Below, piece by piece: positions 16,488 to 25,585 of a stretch of 64,000 nt of DNA. A model generated the notes under the pieces. That model ran no database searches. It was not told the DNA's origin and saw only the letters and a list, made by a program, of their open reading frames with translations. The DNA comes from Saccharobesus litoralis (GTDB lineage Bacteria > Pseudomonadota > Gammaproteobacteria > Enterobacterales > Alteromonadaceae), in contig NZ_CP026605.1 in assembly GCF_003063625.1 (NCBI RefSeq), positions 144,086 to 208,085 of the forward strand, given 5' to 3'. Each line of letters begins with the position of its first letter. Position 1 is the first letter of the stretch. The position numbers and the translations under genes were made by a program.

Positions 16488-19400
16488 TTACAATGAACCG
16501 CGTAAACCAACCAAGAACTGGCGACCATGAACTAAATATTCAACTGGCTGGTGGTTATCAAAGTTTTGCCATTGTTTTTTCGGCTCATTTGATAAGTTAA
16601 TCGCTTCAAACGACACTGCCATATTATCAGTTAGGTCATATTTTGCTGAGAACTTCCAAGTTGACTTATCATCGTAACCACGACCATAAGTACCCTCATC
16701 TTTATATTCGTTTCTTAACTCTTTGTTATACCCTTCACGGAAACCGTATGATACACGCGCGCTCCAGTTGTCTACTTCGTAGTACACGGTTGCATTAAAC
16801 GTATTTTCAGACGTTTCCAAAGCCACTAATTCACGGTTAGTACCATAAAACGGATCTTCATCGTCAAACGTGTAATCAATATAAGTGTAGTTAGATTGCA
16901 CACCTAAATTGTTAAATGGCTCTGGTAAGAAGCTAAACGGTTGTTGGTAAACAAATTCCGCACCCCACATTTTAGTCGGCTCAGTATTCACTAACTGATC
17001 AACAGACCATCCATAGTTAGGAAAATCATTGTGAAGTTGATCAATATCGTTTTGCGACACACCTAAAGCGCGTAATTCAGCATCTGATACTTGAACATTG
17101 TTAACGGTTTGCTTACGTAAATCAGTAATGTCTTTCCAGAATACGGTTGCACCAAGTAGGGCTTCTTCAGTGAAGTACCATTCTAAGCCTAAATCGAACT
17201 GAGTTGACTCATAAGGTTGAATAGATGGACCACCACCAGCTTTAATCGTACCGCCAGTATCATCACTGTTGTCTTGTGATTTTTTAGGCAGAGATACACT
17301 GATTGCACTGCTTAAATCAGAGATCTTAGGACGCGTAATCGCTTTACCCGCATTAAAGCGTGCAACTAAGTCATCGGTTAAATCAAACGCTAAGTTTAAT
17401 GATGGTAAGAAGTCGTCACCTGAGCTTGAAACTGTACCCCATTGGTATTCACCATTTTTAGGTAAACGCGTAGTGTTGTCGCGTGAAGAACCTAAAATTG
17501 TGCTTGATTGGTTTTCGTTATCTAAATAACGTACACCAATGTTACCACGTACCGGTACAATCCAATCTAAACGGAAATCCAATTGGGTGTATAACGCGAA
17601 AACGTCTTCTTTAATGTCGTAAGCTTTATCTGCACGTAAGCGAGATTCAAAGTAAGACTTACCACTAAACGCCGCCATCATTTTGTCGTAATCCGGCGTT
17701 AACCAACTACCCGCAGTTAAGCTCGAATTTGCCGGTACATCTGCTGCATTACCAAAATCAACACCTAACGCAGACAAGGTAGTTGCGTAATCTTGACCGG
17801 CTAATGAAACTGTGTCGTCTTCAACTACACAAACCTCACCTTTACAACCTGTACCTTCACCCGGTAAGCCTTTTTTCCAGTCGTTACGATAAGGCATGTA
17901 CTTAGTTTCAAAGGTACGTTGGTTAACACCAAATTTTAATGTTAACTCGTCAGATAATTCGTAAGAGAAATCTAATTTAATAGATGAGTTATCACTTTCG
18001 ATGCCTTCTTTACGGTTACGCACTAAACCAACGGTATAATCGCTACCTTGTGTCATGGCTGTCGCTAGCTGATCTTGTGTATAGTTACCGCCATTAAAGT
18101 TTTCGCCAGCTGCCGGTAAAAACGCCCAAGACATCATGTCTTGATCTATCTTGCCACCGTCTTTAAGCGCCGCTGGGTTATTTAATAAATCAAGAGGATT
18201 AACGCTGCTATCAAAACTATAAGCTGCCGCTGACGCACGTGAATCTAAAGCAAATGTGCGTTGATGCGGAACAGATAATTCAGATTGGCCGACACCCACT
18301 AACAACTCAGCTTTTAATTTGTCAGTTAAGTACCAATCGGCATTAAATGAAATTTGCGTAAAATCAGATTCTGATTTGTCTTGACGCGCTTCTGAACGAA
18401 TAAATACATCTGAGAACGCACCGGCAGTTACCATACCGTTAGCGTCTTTAACAATAGCTTCAGCATAGTTTAATGGGCTTTTTTGCTTGTTATCTCGGAA
18501 TAACACAGAGTACTGGTACTCGTTCATTGTGGTTGATAACGACGCATGTAACACATCTAAGCTTAACGTTAAATCATCCGTTGGCGCCCATTGTAATGCG
18601 GTAGTAATACCTAAGCGCTCTTGGTTTGACTCAAAAATTGAATAACGAGGAATACGCGGAATATACAAACCATCAAGCTGATCATTGGTATACGATCCCT
18701 TAGGTGTTACCCAAGTAACAGGATCTTTAGTTAACAAAGGTTTGTCGTCGAAATTTGGGTTTAATACTGTCCAACGTACTGTAGTCGCACCTTCAGATTG
18801 TACAACACCTTCGTTGTAAGCAACTGACGCTAAAATACCAAACTCGTTGTCCCAGTTATGGCTAGCCATAAACGACAAGCGCGGCGTGACATCACCCGCA
18901 ATATCGTTGTAACGTGCGTTAACATTGTACGCTAGTTTAGTGCCTTCATATTGGAATGGACGCGCAGACTGCAAGTTAACATTACCACCTATGCCGCCAT
19001 CTTCTAACGCAGCAGAGGTTGATTTATCAACTTCAACCATGGTGAATAGTTCTGAGGCAAACGTGTTAAAGTCAAAAGCACGAGACGTGTTAGAACCGCC
19101 ACCTGCATCCGTACCCGCACCCGCAGATGCCGATTCCATACCATTAATGGTTGTTTTAACAAAACGTGAACCTAAACCACGAATAGTAATTTGACGGCCT
19201 TCACCGCCGTCTTCTTCTACTGAAATACCAGGCACACGGCTTAATGAATCCGCTACGTTTAAATCAGGAAACTTACCAATATCTTCGGCCAAAATAACAT
19301 CTTTAGAACCCGCAGCATCACGTTTAGTCATTAACGATGCATTTAAGCTACTACGGAAACCTGATACTTGAATAACTTCAGTATCTTCTACTGCGTCTTC

Positions 19401-19496
19401 TGCTGCTAGTGATGTGTTGCCAACTAAAAAGCCCCCGCCAAGTACCATGCAGGAGAATAATTTGCTGTATTTGAAAAGTTGATTGTTGTTTTTCAT
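16488..19496 (-). CDS. TonB-dependent outer-membrane receptor (pectin regulon)
   Basis: A 1002-residue receptor with signal peptide and TonB-box-like EVIQVSGFRSSL, then a plug domain (DVILAEDIGKFPDLNVADSL, RQITIRGLGSRF) and a large beta-barrel ending in LVGLRGSL with the usual aromatic-rich last strand. The frame extends to 19553, but the ATG at 19496 starts the signal peptide, so I prefer it. It resembles the oligosaccharide TonB receptors of Alteromonadales. Two pectin operators lie 86 and 116 bp upstream. Probably imports pectin or arabinan/galactan fragments. Substrate is inference. Confidence 0.9.
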   Translation of the reverse strand: MKNNNQLFKYSKLFSCMVLGGGFLVGNTSLAAEDAVEDTEVIQVSGFRSSLNASLMTKRDAAGSKDVILAEDIGKFPDLNVADSLSRVPGISVEEDGGEGRQITIRGLGSRFVKTTINGMESASAGAGTDAGGGSNTSRAFDFNTFASELFTMVEVDKSTSAALEDGGIGGNVNLQSARPFQYEGTKLAYNVNARYNDIAGDVTPRLSFMASHNWDNEFGILASVAYNEGVVQSEGATTVRWTVLNPNFDDKPLLTKDPVTWVTPKGSYTNDQLDGLYIPRIPRYSIFESNQERLGITTALQWAPTDDLTLSLDVLHASLSTTMNEYQYSVLFRDNKQKSPLNYAEAIVKDANGMVTAGAFSDVFIRSEARQDKSESDFTQISFNADWYLTDKLKAELLVGVGQSELSVPHQRTFALDSRASAAAYSFDSSVNPLDLLNNPAALKDGGKIDQDMMSWAFLPAAGENFNGGNYTQDQLATAMTQGSDYTVGLVRNRKEGIESDNSSIKLDFSYELSDELTLKFGVNQRTFETKYMPYRNDWKKGLPGEGTGCKGEVCVVEDDTVSLAGQDYATTLSALGVDFGNAADVPANSSLTAGSWLTPDYDKMMAAFSGKSYFESRLRADKAYDIKEDVFALYTQLDFRLDWIVPVRGNIGVRYLDNENQSSTILGSSRDNTTRLPKNGEYQWGTVSSSGDDFLPSLNLAFDLTDDLVARFNAGKAITRPKISDLSSAISVSLPKKSQDNSDDTGGTIKAGGGPSIQPYESTQFDLGLEWYFTEEALLGATVFWKDITDLRKQTVNNVQVSDAELRALGVSQNDIDQLHNDFPNYGWSVDQLVNTEPTKMWGAEFVYQQPFSFLPEPFNNLGVQSNYTYIDYTFDDEDPFYGTNRELVALETSENTFNATVYYEVDNWSARVSYGFREGYNKELRNEYKDEGTYGRGYDDKSTWKFSAKYDLTDNMAVSFEAINLSNEPKKQWQNFDNHQPVEYLVHGRQFLVGLRGSL

Positions 19497-19575
19497 GTGT
19501 AATTCACTCGACTTAATTTTCGTCTCATTCCTACTTATATTTGGTATAGACAACGTAGGCCATCTGCACCAATCC

Positions 19576-19589
19576 TGCTACCGGTGGCA
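19576..19589. promoter_or_regulatory. Pectin-regulon operator, TonB receptor, site 1
   Basis: TGCTACCGGTGGCA, one base off consensus. Centre 86 bp before the receptor start. Confidence 0.8.
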
Positions 19590-19605
19590 TTTATTAATTA
19601 TTATT

Positions 19606-19619
19606 GTCTACCGGTGGCA
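19606..19619. promoter_or_regulatory. Pectin-regulon operator, TonB receptor, site 2
   Basis: GTCTACCGGTGGCA, exactly 30 bp centre-to-centre from site 1, about three helical turns. The left half is degenerate. Confidence 0.7.
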
Positions 19620-19918
19620 CATTTAGAATAGCTAGTTTCAGTTTTTTATTCAACATTTAATATCCAAAATAATCTATTTTATTTAAATTGCATTAACAAA
19701 CTTAACACAAAACACCTAAATAGTACTACTATAACGTGAAATTATTACGATAACTCAAATAAAACAGGCTTAATATATAGAATAAGTCTTACTAAACGAG
19801 TGAAATAGAAATAGTTAAAAAAATGTAACTAATCGAGTGATAGTAGATGTTTATAGAAGGAAATAGGAGTAACCAGCATAAATACACTAATAATTATCGT
19901 TAAAAACTGAATTATTAG
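19620..19918. other. AT-rich intergenic stretch
   Basis: No gene, hairpin or repeat that I can support. Probably contains the receptor promoter region and the edge of the accessory island. Confidence 0.5.
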
Positions 19919-20065
19919 CTAGGGCAAAGGTAAATCTTTCTCGTTATTTGTTTTACCTTGTGATTCTTTCTCTAAATTGGTTAGCTGTTGGATTTTTCCG
20001 GATTCAATTAAGAACACGCGAAGGGGTTCGGCTTGGCCATTAATAATTTTGCCTTGTTTCGTCAT
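19919..20065 (-). CDS. Possible 48-residue protein, unknown
   Basis: A short frame opening MTKQGKIINGQAEPLRVFLI and ending KDLPLP. The ribosome site is weak (AGG about 12 bases upstream). It lies just downstream of brnA on the same strand. It may be a real small gene or the remains of a longer one. I recognise no domain. Confidence 0.3.
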   Translation of the reverse strand: MTKQGKIINGQAEPLRVFLIESGKIQQLTNLEKESQGKTNNEKDLPLP

Positions 20066-20089
20066 CTGAACTAACCTGCTGGATAAACA

Positions 20090-20353
20090 TTACTTATGAT
20101 TAGCACGATGTAGTTGAACATCCATGTAATTACGTAGCAATTTATTAATGCGGGTTTGATAGCCTTGGCCCTCAGATTTTAAAAACGTTAAAACGTCTTC
20201 ATCTAATCTTAACGTGACTGATTTTTTAGCAGGCATACGTAACTCAGCATGATTAAAGAAATCGTCACCTAATTCATCGATGTCACTCATGTCGATATCA
20301 CTATCAGGCATATCAGATAGTCTTTTCCAATCAGTTTTTGAAGCTTTGCTCAT
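20090..20353 (-). CDS. brnA: BrnA-family antitoxin
   Basis: The 87-residue antitoxin of a BrnT/BrnA type II system, which binds the toxin and its promoter. It has an acidic N-terminal half (DSDIDMSDIDELGDDFFNHAEL) and a ribbon-helix-helix C-terminus: AKKSVTLRLDEDVLTFLKSEG then YQTRINKLLRNYM. Its start overlaps the 3' end of a brnT remnant by 23 bp, the usual brnTA gene order. The toxin gene is broken by a transposable element. Confidence 0.88.
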   Translation of the reverse strand: MSKASKTDWKRLSDMPDSDIDMSDIDELGDDFFNHAELRMPAKKSVTLRLDEDVLTFLKSEGQGYQTRINKLLRNYMDVQLHRANHK

Positions 20354-20449
20354 ATCGTTTCACCTCTTGTTTAGTAGCCTTTCTCGCAGAAATTATTCTA
20401 ATGATATCGCCATCTCTTTCTGTGTAAACCACTATAGAGTTTAACCAGT
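20331..20449 (-). pseudogene. brnT: brnT toxin, 3' remnant
   Basis: Read on the minus strand this gives IVVYTERDGDIIRIISARKA followed by TKQEVKRYEQS and a stop inside brnA. That is the C-terminal strand-helix of the RelE-like BrnT RNase. The rest of the toxin is missing: the frame runs into the terminal repeats of a Y1 element at about 20450. So the antitoxin persists without its toxin. Confidence 0.75.
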
Positions 20450-20831
20450 TTAACCAGACACCCATTATTTAAATAAAACCAGTTTAACCAGACACCCATT
20501 ATTTAAATAAAGTCCCCTTATTGACAAACCCCAAAAATCAATTAAATTTAACTGTATATAACATCAGTTATTTGGTTGATTTAGCAGGTAGAGAATGGCA
20601 ACCGCACGACGCTCGCAAATTTGTTTAGAGGAAACCCAATATTATCACTGCATATCACGCTGTGTGCGCCGAGCGTTTTTATGTGGTAACGACAAATTCA
20701 CCACCAAAAACTTTGACCATCGTAAAGGCTGGATAGTCAAGCGCATCAAACAACTTGCCAGTATCTTTGCCATTGATATTGCGGCTTATGCCGTTATGAG
20801 TAACCAAAATTTTAGATGGGTGTCATGTTAA
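20450..20831. mobile_element. Internally deleted Y1 element
   Basis: The left end TTAACCAGACACCCA occurs twice, 34 bp apart (20450-20464 and 20484-20498). The right end is TGGGTGTCATGTTAA (20817-20831), its imperfect inverse. The part between about 20502 and 20805 is almost identical to 23373-23677 of the full element downstream. The middle and 3' part of the transposase are missing. Confidence 0.8.
20595..20831 (+). pseudogene. Truncated Y1 transposase
   Basis: The first ~70 codons match the intact transposase at 23463 (same start [19 protein letters not shown], same upstream 80 bp). The frame then jumps from AVMSN straight to the element's right end and stops. The HUH motif and catalytic tyrosine are lost, so it cannot act alone but could be moved by the intact copy. 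Confidence 0.85.
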
Positions 20832-20998
20832 TTTGTTTGGGGTTTGATAAATGACCAATGCGCAGAACACCTTTAAGTGAAAGGCGCAGGCCTTTCGCTC
20901 TGGCTCTTTTGCAAGGACTGTGACTCACTTTAAGGCGGGCAAGCTGCCTTATCTTTTTTGCCATCAGGTTTACACGATGTTTCTATCAGGAGGCTGGA

Positions 20999-21340
20999 TT
21001 AGAGTTTATATTTTTCAACTAGCTGGCGCAGTTCGTTGGTAGCAACATCGGCTTGGTCATTTTTGCTATAAACCGACAGCAATAGCGTTTTCGTTCCTTG
21101 CTTTACGTAGTAGATAACACGATAACCACCGCGTTTTCCTTTATTGCTATCGCTGTTTTTAACTCTAACTTTGAACATTGAAGCACCAACGCCTTGGATC
21201 TGATCACCTGGTGTTTCACCTTGTTCTAACGTAGTCAGTAATGGCGTGAGGTCTTTTTGGATACTGCGATACTTTTTCGCCAACTGCCGTACATTTCGTT
21301 TAAACTCCGGCGCATATTCCAGTTTAACCTTAGTCGACAT
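20999..21340 (-). CDS. RelE/ParE-type toxin
   Basis: A type II toxin of the RelE/ParE superfamily, likely an mRNA interferase or gyrase poison. The start at ATG 21340 gives MSTKVKLEYAPEFKRNVRQL, a normal family N-terminus, with the antitoxin overlapped by 11 bp. The frame is open further upstream to 21379. The body has KGKRGGYRVIYYV and LLLSVYSKNDQAD, the typical C-terminal strands. 113 residues. Which RelE subfamily it belongs to is not clear. Confidence 0.82.
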   Translation of the reverse strand: MSTKVKLEYAPEFKRNVRQLAKKYRSIQKDLTPLLTTLEQGETPGDQIQGVGASMFKVRVKNSDSNKGKRGGYRVIYYVKQGTKTLLLSVYSKNDQADVATNELRQLVEKYKL

Positions 21341-21548
21341 CAATGCCATCCCATAAGGTACTGATGTCTTCTGTTTCACCTGATAAGGCTTCTTGCAGCC
21401 CCTTTTCTACACTATCTATCGGTGATTTTAAACTTACGCTTTCTCTAAACGTATGAACGATACTCAACAGGGCTGCTAAATGCTCAGTTGGGGTTTGATC
21501 GATTTCTTTATGTAATGCTTGGGCGTAATCATTTGATGTCATAGCCAT
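21330..21548 (-). CDS. Antitoxin partner of the RelE/ParE-type toxin
   Basis: A 72-residue acidic protein directly upstream of the toxin, with overlapping stop and start. Helical N-terminus (DYAQALHKEIDQTPTEHLAALLSIVHTFRES) and an acidic C-terminal tail (GETEDISTLWDGIDVD) of the kind that binds the toxin. There is no obvious DNA-binding motif. Called from gene order and overlap rather than from a recognised family. Confidence 0.7.
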   Translation of the reverse strand: MAMTSNDYAQALHKEIDQTPTEHLAALLSIVHTFRESVSLKSPIDSVEKGLQEALSGETEDISTLWDGIDVD

Positions 21549-21617
21549 GCTTCACCTCAGTTTGATAACCGTACTCGCTTTAATCATATGCATTCTATCT
21601 TGTTTTATCATCTTCCT

Positions 21618-21680
21618 CTAATGTAGTTTTTTAGATTCTTCCAAACTCTCTTGCTCTAACTGTTCTAGTAAGGTAGAAGT
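21618..21680 (-). pseudogene. C-terminal gene remnant
   Basis: An open minus-strand tail STLLEQLEQESLEESKKLH then stop, cut at its 5' side exactly where the Y1 element's left end begins. Probably the end of a gene broken by that insertion. Too short to identify. Confidence 0.4.
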
Positions 21681-21709
21681 TTAACCAGACACCCATTATT
21701 TAAATAAAG

Positions 21710-23371
21710 CAGCAATTATTGGTAAATACACAACGCCAAGGAATTCAAGGTTTACAAGGGACTAAAAAATAAAGTTTTCGCGCTAAATTTGTCGAGATAG
21801 GTCAATCGATCACAACAAGTGTGGAAAAAGATCACAGACAAAATGATTTAAGTGTTGCATGCTAATACCATAATTAATTGGCTTGCATAATTTTGAATTC
21901 TTTAACGAAAAGTAAAAAGCACCTTAGTTTCGATGCGTTGCGAAAAGCCATGTCATCGCATATTGAAAGTTTTGATGATCCTCGTCAACAAGGCAAGTGC
22001 ACGTACACCCTTCACGATACAGTCATGAGTGCGTTTGCTTGTATGTATTTTCAAGACCCTTCGCTGGTTCAATTCCAAAAAAGACTAGAGAGAAAGTATC
22101 AACGAAGTAATTTAAATACCCTATTTCGTATCAAAGAGACGCCCAAAGACAACCAGATGAAAGACATTCTGGATACCATAGACAGTGAATGCTTTGCACC
22201 GGTTTTTAAAGATTACTTTGAACGACTTAGACGTCATCATCACTTACAAAGCTTTGAAGTGCTACCTGGTAAACTCCTTTGTGCCATTGATGGAACTCAA
22301 TACCACAGCTCCAAAAGTGTCCACTGTGACGGCTGCCTAACGAAGCAACATCGTAATGGCGAAATCACCTATAACCATGCGGTATTACAAGGTGCCATTA
22401 TGCATCCAAGTCAGCGACAGGTTATTCCGGTTATGCCTGAAGCCATAAAAAATACAGACGGTGCGAAAAAACAAGACTGTGAAATGAATGCGGCTAAGCG
22501 CTTTGTAAAAAGGCTGAAAAAAGCTCACCCTCGTCAATCCTTTATTATTTGCGGTGACGGTTTAATGTCGAAACAACCCTTAATCGAATCGACATTGGCA
22601 GAAGGGTTTAGCTTTCTATTTATGGCAAAGAAAGATGACCATAAGTACCTGTATGACTGGTTAGCGGCTTATGAGTCACTATCTAGTCAGTCATACACAG
22701 ATGAAAAAGACGTGACTCACCAATTTAGTTGGCAAAATGATGTGCCACTTCATGGTGGCGAAAAGAGTATCCATGTCAATTATCTAGAATATCGGCAAAT
22801 CAAAAAGGGTAAACAGACATATCTTGGTAGCTGGGTCAGTGACATTGAGATAAATAAAGACAATGTGATTGCGTTGGCGAAAGCAGGGCGCTGTCGATGG
22901 AAAATAGAAAACGAATGCTTCAACAGCCTTAAAAACCAAGGGTATGAAGTTGAACATAACTACGGTCATGGCCACGAGAATTTAAGTTACAACATGTACC
23001 TACTGACCTTGCTTGCCTTTTTCTACCATCAAATCTTTGAATTGACAGATGGAGCGTACCAACAGTGTCGGCAAGAGTACGGTTCAAAGCGTTTTTTATG
23101 GGAAAACTTCAGAGTCACAATCCGGTATGTTTTGTTTGATTCATGGGCAGATTTAATGACTCATCTACTCACAGACCATGAAATTACAGAGGAAGCTTAT
23201 TATCGACCTTAAGTAGAGAAATTGTGAATAAAGGATGCTGAAGCATAGGTTCACCCCTGCGCGAAGCATAGAGATTAAATGGGTCCCACCAATCTAAGAT
23301 GGCTTAACTTGGCAAAATAACAGTAAAAAGGCCATCAGTGCTTGCATATACAGCTTCACCAATAATTGCTG
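21710..23371 (+). mobile_element. DDE insertion sequence, 1662 bp
   Basis: Perfect 14-bp terminal inverted repeats CAGCAATTATTGGT (21710-21723) and ACCAATAATTGCTG (23358-23371). A 9-bp target duplication TAAATAAAG stands at 21701-21709 and 23372-23380. One transposase gene spans most of it. Intact ends, a perfect target duplication and a full-length gene suggest a recent insertion. Confidence 0.93.
21878..23212 (+). CDS. DDE transposase (IS4/ISNCY-like)
   Basis: A 444-residue transposase of the IS. The acidic triad appears as D in CAIDGTQYH, D in IICGDGLMSK and E in WKIENECFNSLKNQGYEVEH, the last with the Y-x2-R/E-x-like IS4 signature region. The first start candidate is TTG 21878; TTG 21893 and the later ATG before SSHIESFDD are alternatives. 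The frame is unbroken, so the element may be active. The IS family name is uncertain; the DDE fold is clear. Confidence 0.88.
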   Translation: MACIILNSLTKSKKHLSFDALRKAMSSHIESFDDPRQQGKCTYTLHDTVMSAFACMYFQDPSLVQFQKRLERKYQRSNLNTLFRIKETPKDNQMKDILDTIDSECFAPVFKDYFERLRRHHHLQSFEVLPGKLLCAIDGTQYHSSKSVHCDGCLTKQHRNGEITYNHAVLQGAIMHPSQRQVIPVMPEAIKNTDGAKKQDCEMNAAKRFVKRLKKAHPRQSFIICGDGLMSKQPLIESTLAEGFSFLFMAKKDDHKYLYDWLAAYESLSSQSYTDEKDVTHQFSWQNDVPLHGGEKSIHVNYLEYRQIKKGKQTYLGSWVSDIEINKDNVIALAKAGRCRWKIENECFNSLKNQGYEVEHNYGHGHENLSYNMYLLTLLAFFYHQIFELTDGAYQQCRQEYGSKRFLWENFRVTIRYVLFDSWADLMTHLLTDHEITEEAYYRP

Positions 23372-23462
23372 TAAATAAAGTCCCCTTATTGACAAACCCC
23401 AAAAATCAATTAAATTTAACTGTATATAACATCAGTTATTTGGTTGATTTAGCAGGTAGAGA

Positions 23463-24557
23463 ATGGCAACCGCACGACGCTCGCAAATTTGTTTAGAGGA
23501 AACCCAATATTACCACTGCATATCACGCTGTGTGCGCCGCGCGTTTTTATGTGGTAATGACAAATTCACCACTAAAAACTTTGACCATCGTAAAGGTTGG
23601 ATAGTCAAGCGCATCAAACAACTTGCCAATATCTTTGCCATTGATATTGCCGCCTATGCCGTTATGAGTAACCACTACCATGTAGTACTGCATGTTAACC
23701 GGGATAAAGCCTTAGCATGGGATGACCAAACCGTATTAAAACAATGGACATTACTGTGTAAACCCAAACCCTTTGTAGAGCGCTGGCTATCAGGCACTAT
23801 CATTAGCCAGTCTGATAACCTGATTATTCAACAATGTGTGACAGAATATCGCCAACGATTAATGGATATCAGTTGGTTTATGCGCTTTTTAAATGAATAT
23901 GTTGCAAGGTTAGCCAATGAAGAAGACAACTGCACAGGCCGATTTTGGGAAGGGCGGTTTAAATCACAAGCCTTGTTAGATGAAACAGCATTACTGGCGT
24001 GTATGGCTTACGTGGATTTAAACCCCATTCGCGCTAATATCACCAATTCGTTGGAAACCTCTGATTACACTTCTATTCAAGAACGCATGGGCTTACAACC
24101 TGAACCACAAACCAACCCAACAACAGCAAGCGAAAATGACCTAAACGACAATCAGCAAAACGACAAAGTTCAAACTTTACCAGAGGATAGGCTAGCATCA
24201 GTCCCATTAGCCCCCTTGCAGCGCTTTGCCGGTCACAATCATATCGATAACGACAAACAAGCCATTCAACATGAACTGATTAATTACTTAGCATTGGTTG
24301 ATTGGACGAGTCGGCAAATACACCCCAATAAACGCGGCAAAGTAGCATCAGAACATCCCAGTATATTAACCACGCTCAATATCACAGAAGACAATTGGCT
24401 CGCCTTTTCCAACCAAATAGAACAAGACTTTAGCCAAGCCATTGGTGCTGAATCGCGCTTACACAGTTTTGGACGTTCATTACATAAAAAACGCCAGCGA
24501 GGTGTGAGTAAAGCCAAGCGCTATTACGCCATTCCCGCGGCATTGACCTCACCTTAA
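23463..24557 (+). CDS. Y1 HUH transposase (IS200-like / RAYT-like)
   Basis: A single-strand transposase of the Y1 superfamily, 364 residues. The HUH metal motif is HYHVVLHV near residue 78, after AYAVMSN. The core RFWEGRFKSQALLDETALLACMAYVDLNP is typical of REP-associated and IS200-like enzymes. The C-terminal ~130 residues are an extension. Starts [19 protein letters not shown]. Its element has inverted ends and a deleted relative, so it looks mobile rather than domesticated. It could act on the TGTAGG palindromes scattered in this window, but that is speculation. Confidence 0.88.
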   Translation: MATARRSQICLEETQYYHCISRCVRRAFLCGNDKFTTKNFDHRKGWIVKRIKQLANIFAIDIAAYAVMSNHYHVVLHVNRDKALAWDDQTVLKQWTLLCKPKPFVERWLSGTIISQSDNLIIQQCVTEYRQRLMDISWFMRFLNEYVARLANEEDNCTGRFWEGRFKSQALLDETALLACMAYVDLNPIRANITNSLETSDYTSIQERMGLQPEPQTNPTTASENDLNDNQQNDKVQTLPEDRLASVPLAPLQRFAGHNHIDNDKQAIQHELINYLALVDWTSRQIHPNKRGKVASEHPSILTTLNITEDNWLAFSNQIEQDFSQAIGAESRLHSFGRSLHKKRQRGVSKAKRYYAIPAALTSP

Positions 24558-24785
24558 ACAACGCCGAATACCAAGAAGCGTAAAACTAATCCCACCATTC
24601 CATCACGCGTTTATTCGTGGCACTTTTACTTGTGCAGGTTTAAGCAAATTCCACAACTAACCCTAAACTAGGGCGATTATTCAAAACCATTATCAAACAA
24701 AAATGAAGCAAGCTGGCTGAATGGCGATGTGTTAGCTATCCAATACAGGTCGTTGGTTTAATTTTTATTATGGGTGTCTTGTTAA

Positions 24786-24929
24786 TTTTTTTTTATGTTG
24801 TTAATTTTTTTTAAGGGTTTTGTTATGTGTCGTAATTTAGACAAGACACATACCCCACAGCCCTTTAACAACGTGGGTTTAAGGCTATTTTGAGACACGC
24901 GGATGCGTGTCCATAGGGTGTGGCACTAA
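24786..24929. other. Intergenic, past the Y1 element
   Basis: No gene. T-rich tract, then an ACACGC-GGAT-GCGTGT hairpin at about 24895. I see no further structure. Confidence 0.4.
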
Positions 24930-24964
24930 ATCAACATAACTAACCATAAGTCAGTTATGTTGAT
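24930..24964. repeat. 12-bp inverted repeat
   Basis: ATCAACATAACT and AGTTATGTTGAT separated by 11 bases; a strong hairpin of unknown role. Confidence 0.7.
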
Positions 24965-25011
24965 ATTGAATGGTTTTGAAGGATGAATTAGTTAGGTTAT
25001 CGAATCAGATT

Positions 25012-25043
25012 AAATGCATATCAGCTGACGCTGATATGCATTT
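25012..25043 (-). terminator. Perfect 14-bp hairpin after the 25050 gene
   Basis: AAATGCATATCAGC, loop TGAC, GCTGATATGCATTT. It starts 7 bp after the stop of the minus-strand gene. It lacks a U-tract on either strand, so termination is only probable. Confidence 0.5.
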
Positions 25044-25049
25044 GATTAC

Positions 25050-25574
25050 CTATAGAACTTCAACAGATACAATACATAACGACGGTATTTTGAGCCGCGC
25101 AAAATCATTTTCAAGATACCGAATCTTCACTTGCTTACCTACATGTTGCTCTAACTTGCTTTTCAATATCCCTTTTAAACATCCATAGTTTCCAGCGTAG
25201 ATCTTTGGACTCGGCCTTAGAAGGGTCTTGTTATCAAAATGTATAGTTTCCAAAAACAATGGAGTTAAGTTATGAGGGTCGCGGAACAACCCTTTAACAC
25301 GCTCTGAATTAATAGAAACCAGCCGACTATGAACTTCTAATAAGCTCCCTTGCTCTACCTTCTCTTGTAGCGCTTCAATTCTAGAAATTTTACCATGTAT
25401 ACCAAATGCCAATACAATAAAAGCTATTAGTGGTAATGCTGCAAATTTTCGGTATTTTCCACGTAATTTGTCAATAATAATCCACAGGTTTGCGCATATA
25501 ACCCCTATTAAAACTAATAGCAGCAGATATACATAAAGCTTTTCAACTAAAGGAGAAAATTCAAATATCGTCAT
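25050..25574 (-). CDS. Membrane protein, unknown
   Basis: 174 residues with two N-terminal membrane segments (about 14-33 and 43-60) separated by a basic turn KLRGKYRK, then a soluble domain to the C-terminus. I recognise no family. It begins 11 bp after the stop of the 341-codon gene on the same strand, so both are probably co-transcribed. In toxin-immunity loci such a small two-pass protein is often the immunity partner. That is only a guess. Confidence 0.6.
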   Translation of the reverse strand: MTIFEFSPLVEKLYVYLLLLVLIGVICANLWIIIDKLRGKYRKFAALPLIAFIVLAFGIHGKISRIEALQEKVEQGSLLEVHSRLVSINSERVKGLFRDPHNLTPLFLETIHFDNKTLLRPSPKIYAGNYGCLKGILKSKLEQHVGKQVKIRYLENDFARLKIPSLCIVSVEVL

Positions 25575-25585
25575 TTTATAATAAA

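Larger units (their letters stand above)
21681..24785. mobile_element. Y1 (IS200-like) element, itself interrupted by an IS
   Basis: Left end TTAACCAGACACCCA (21681-21695); right end TGGGTGTCTTGTTAA (24771-24785), its inverse with one mismatch. It carries the intact Y1 transposase gene. The DDE insertion sequence 21710-23371 sits in its left end. Removing that IS and one 9-bp TAAATAAAG copy restores the same left end as in the deleted copy at 20484. Confidence 0.78.

Noticed and set aside
24786..25043. Integron attC-like sites
   Set aside because: The hairpins lack recognisable paired core sites and no integrase is in the window.
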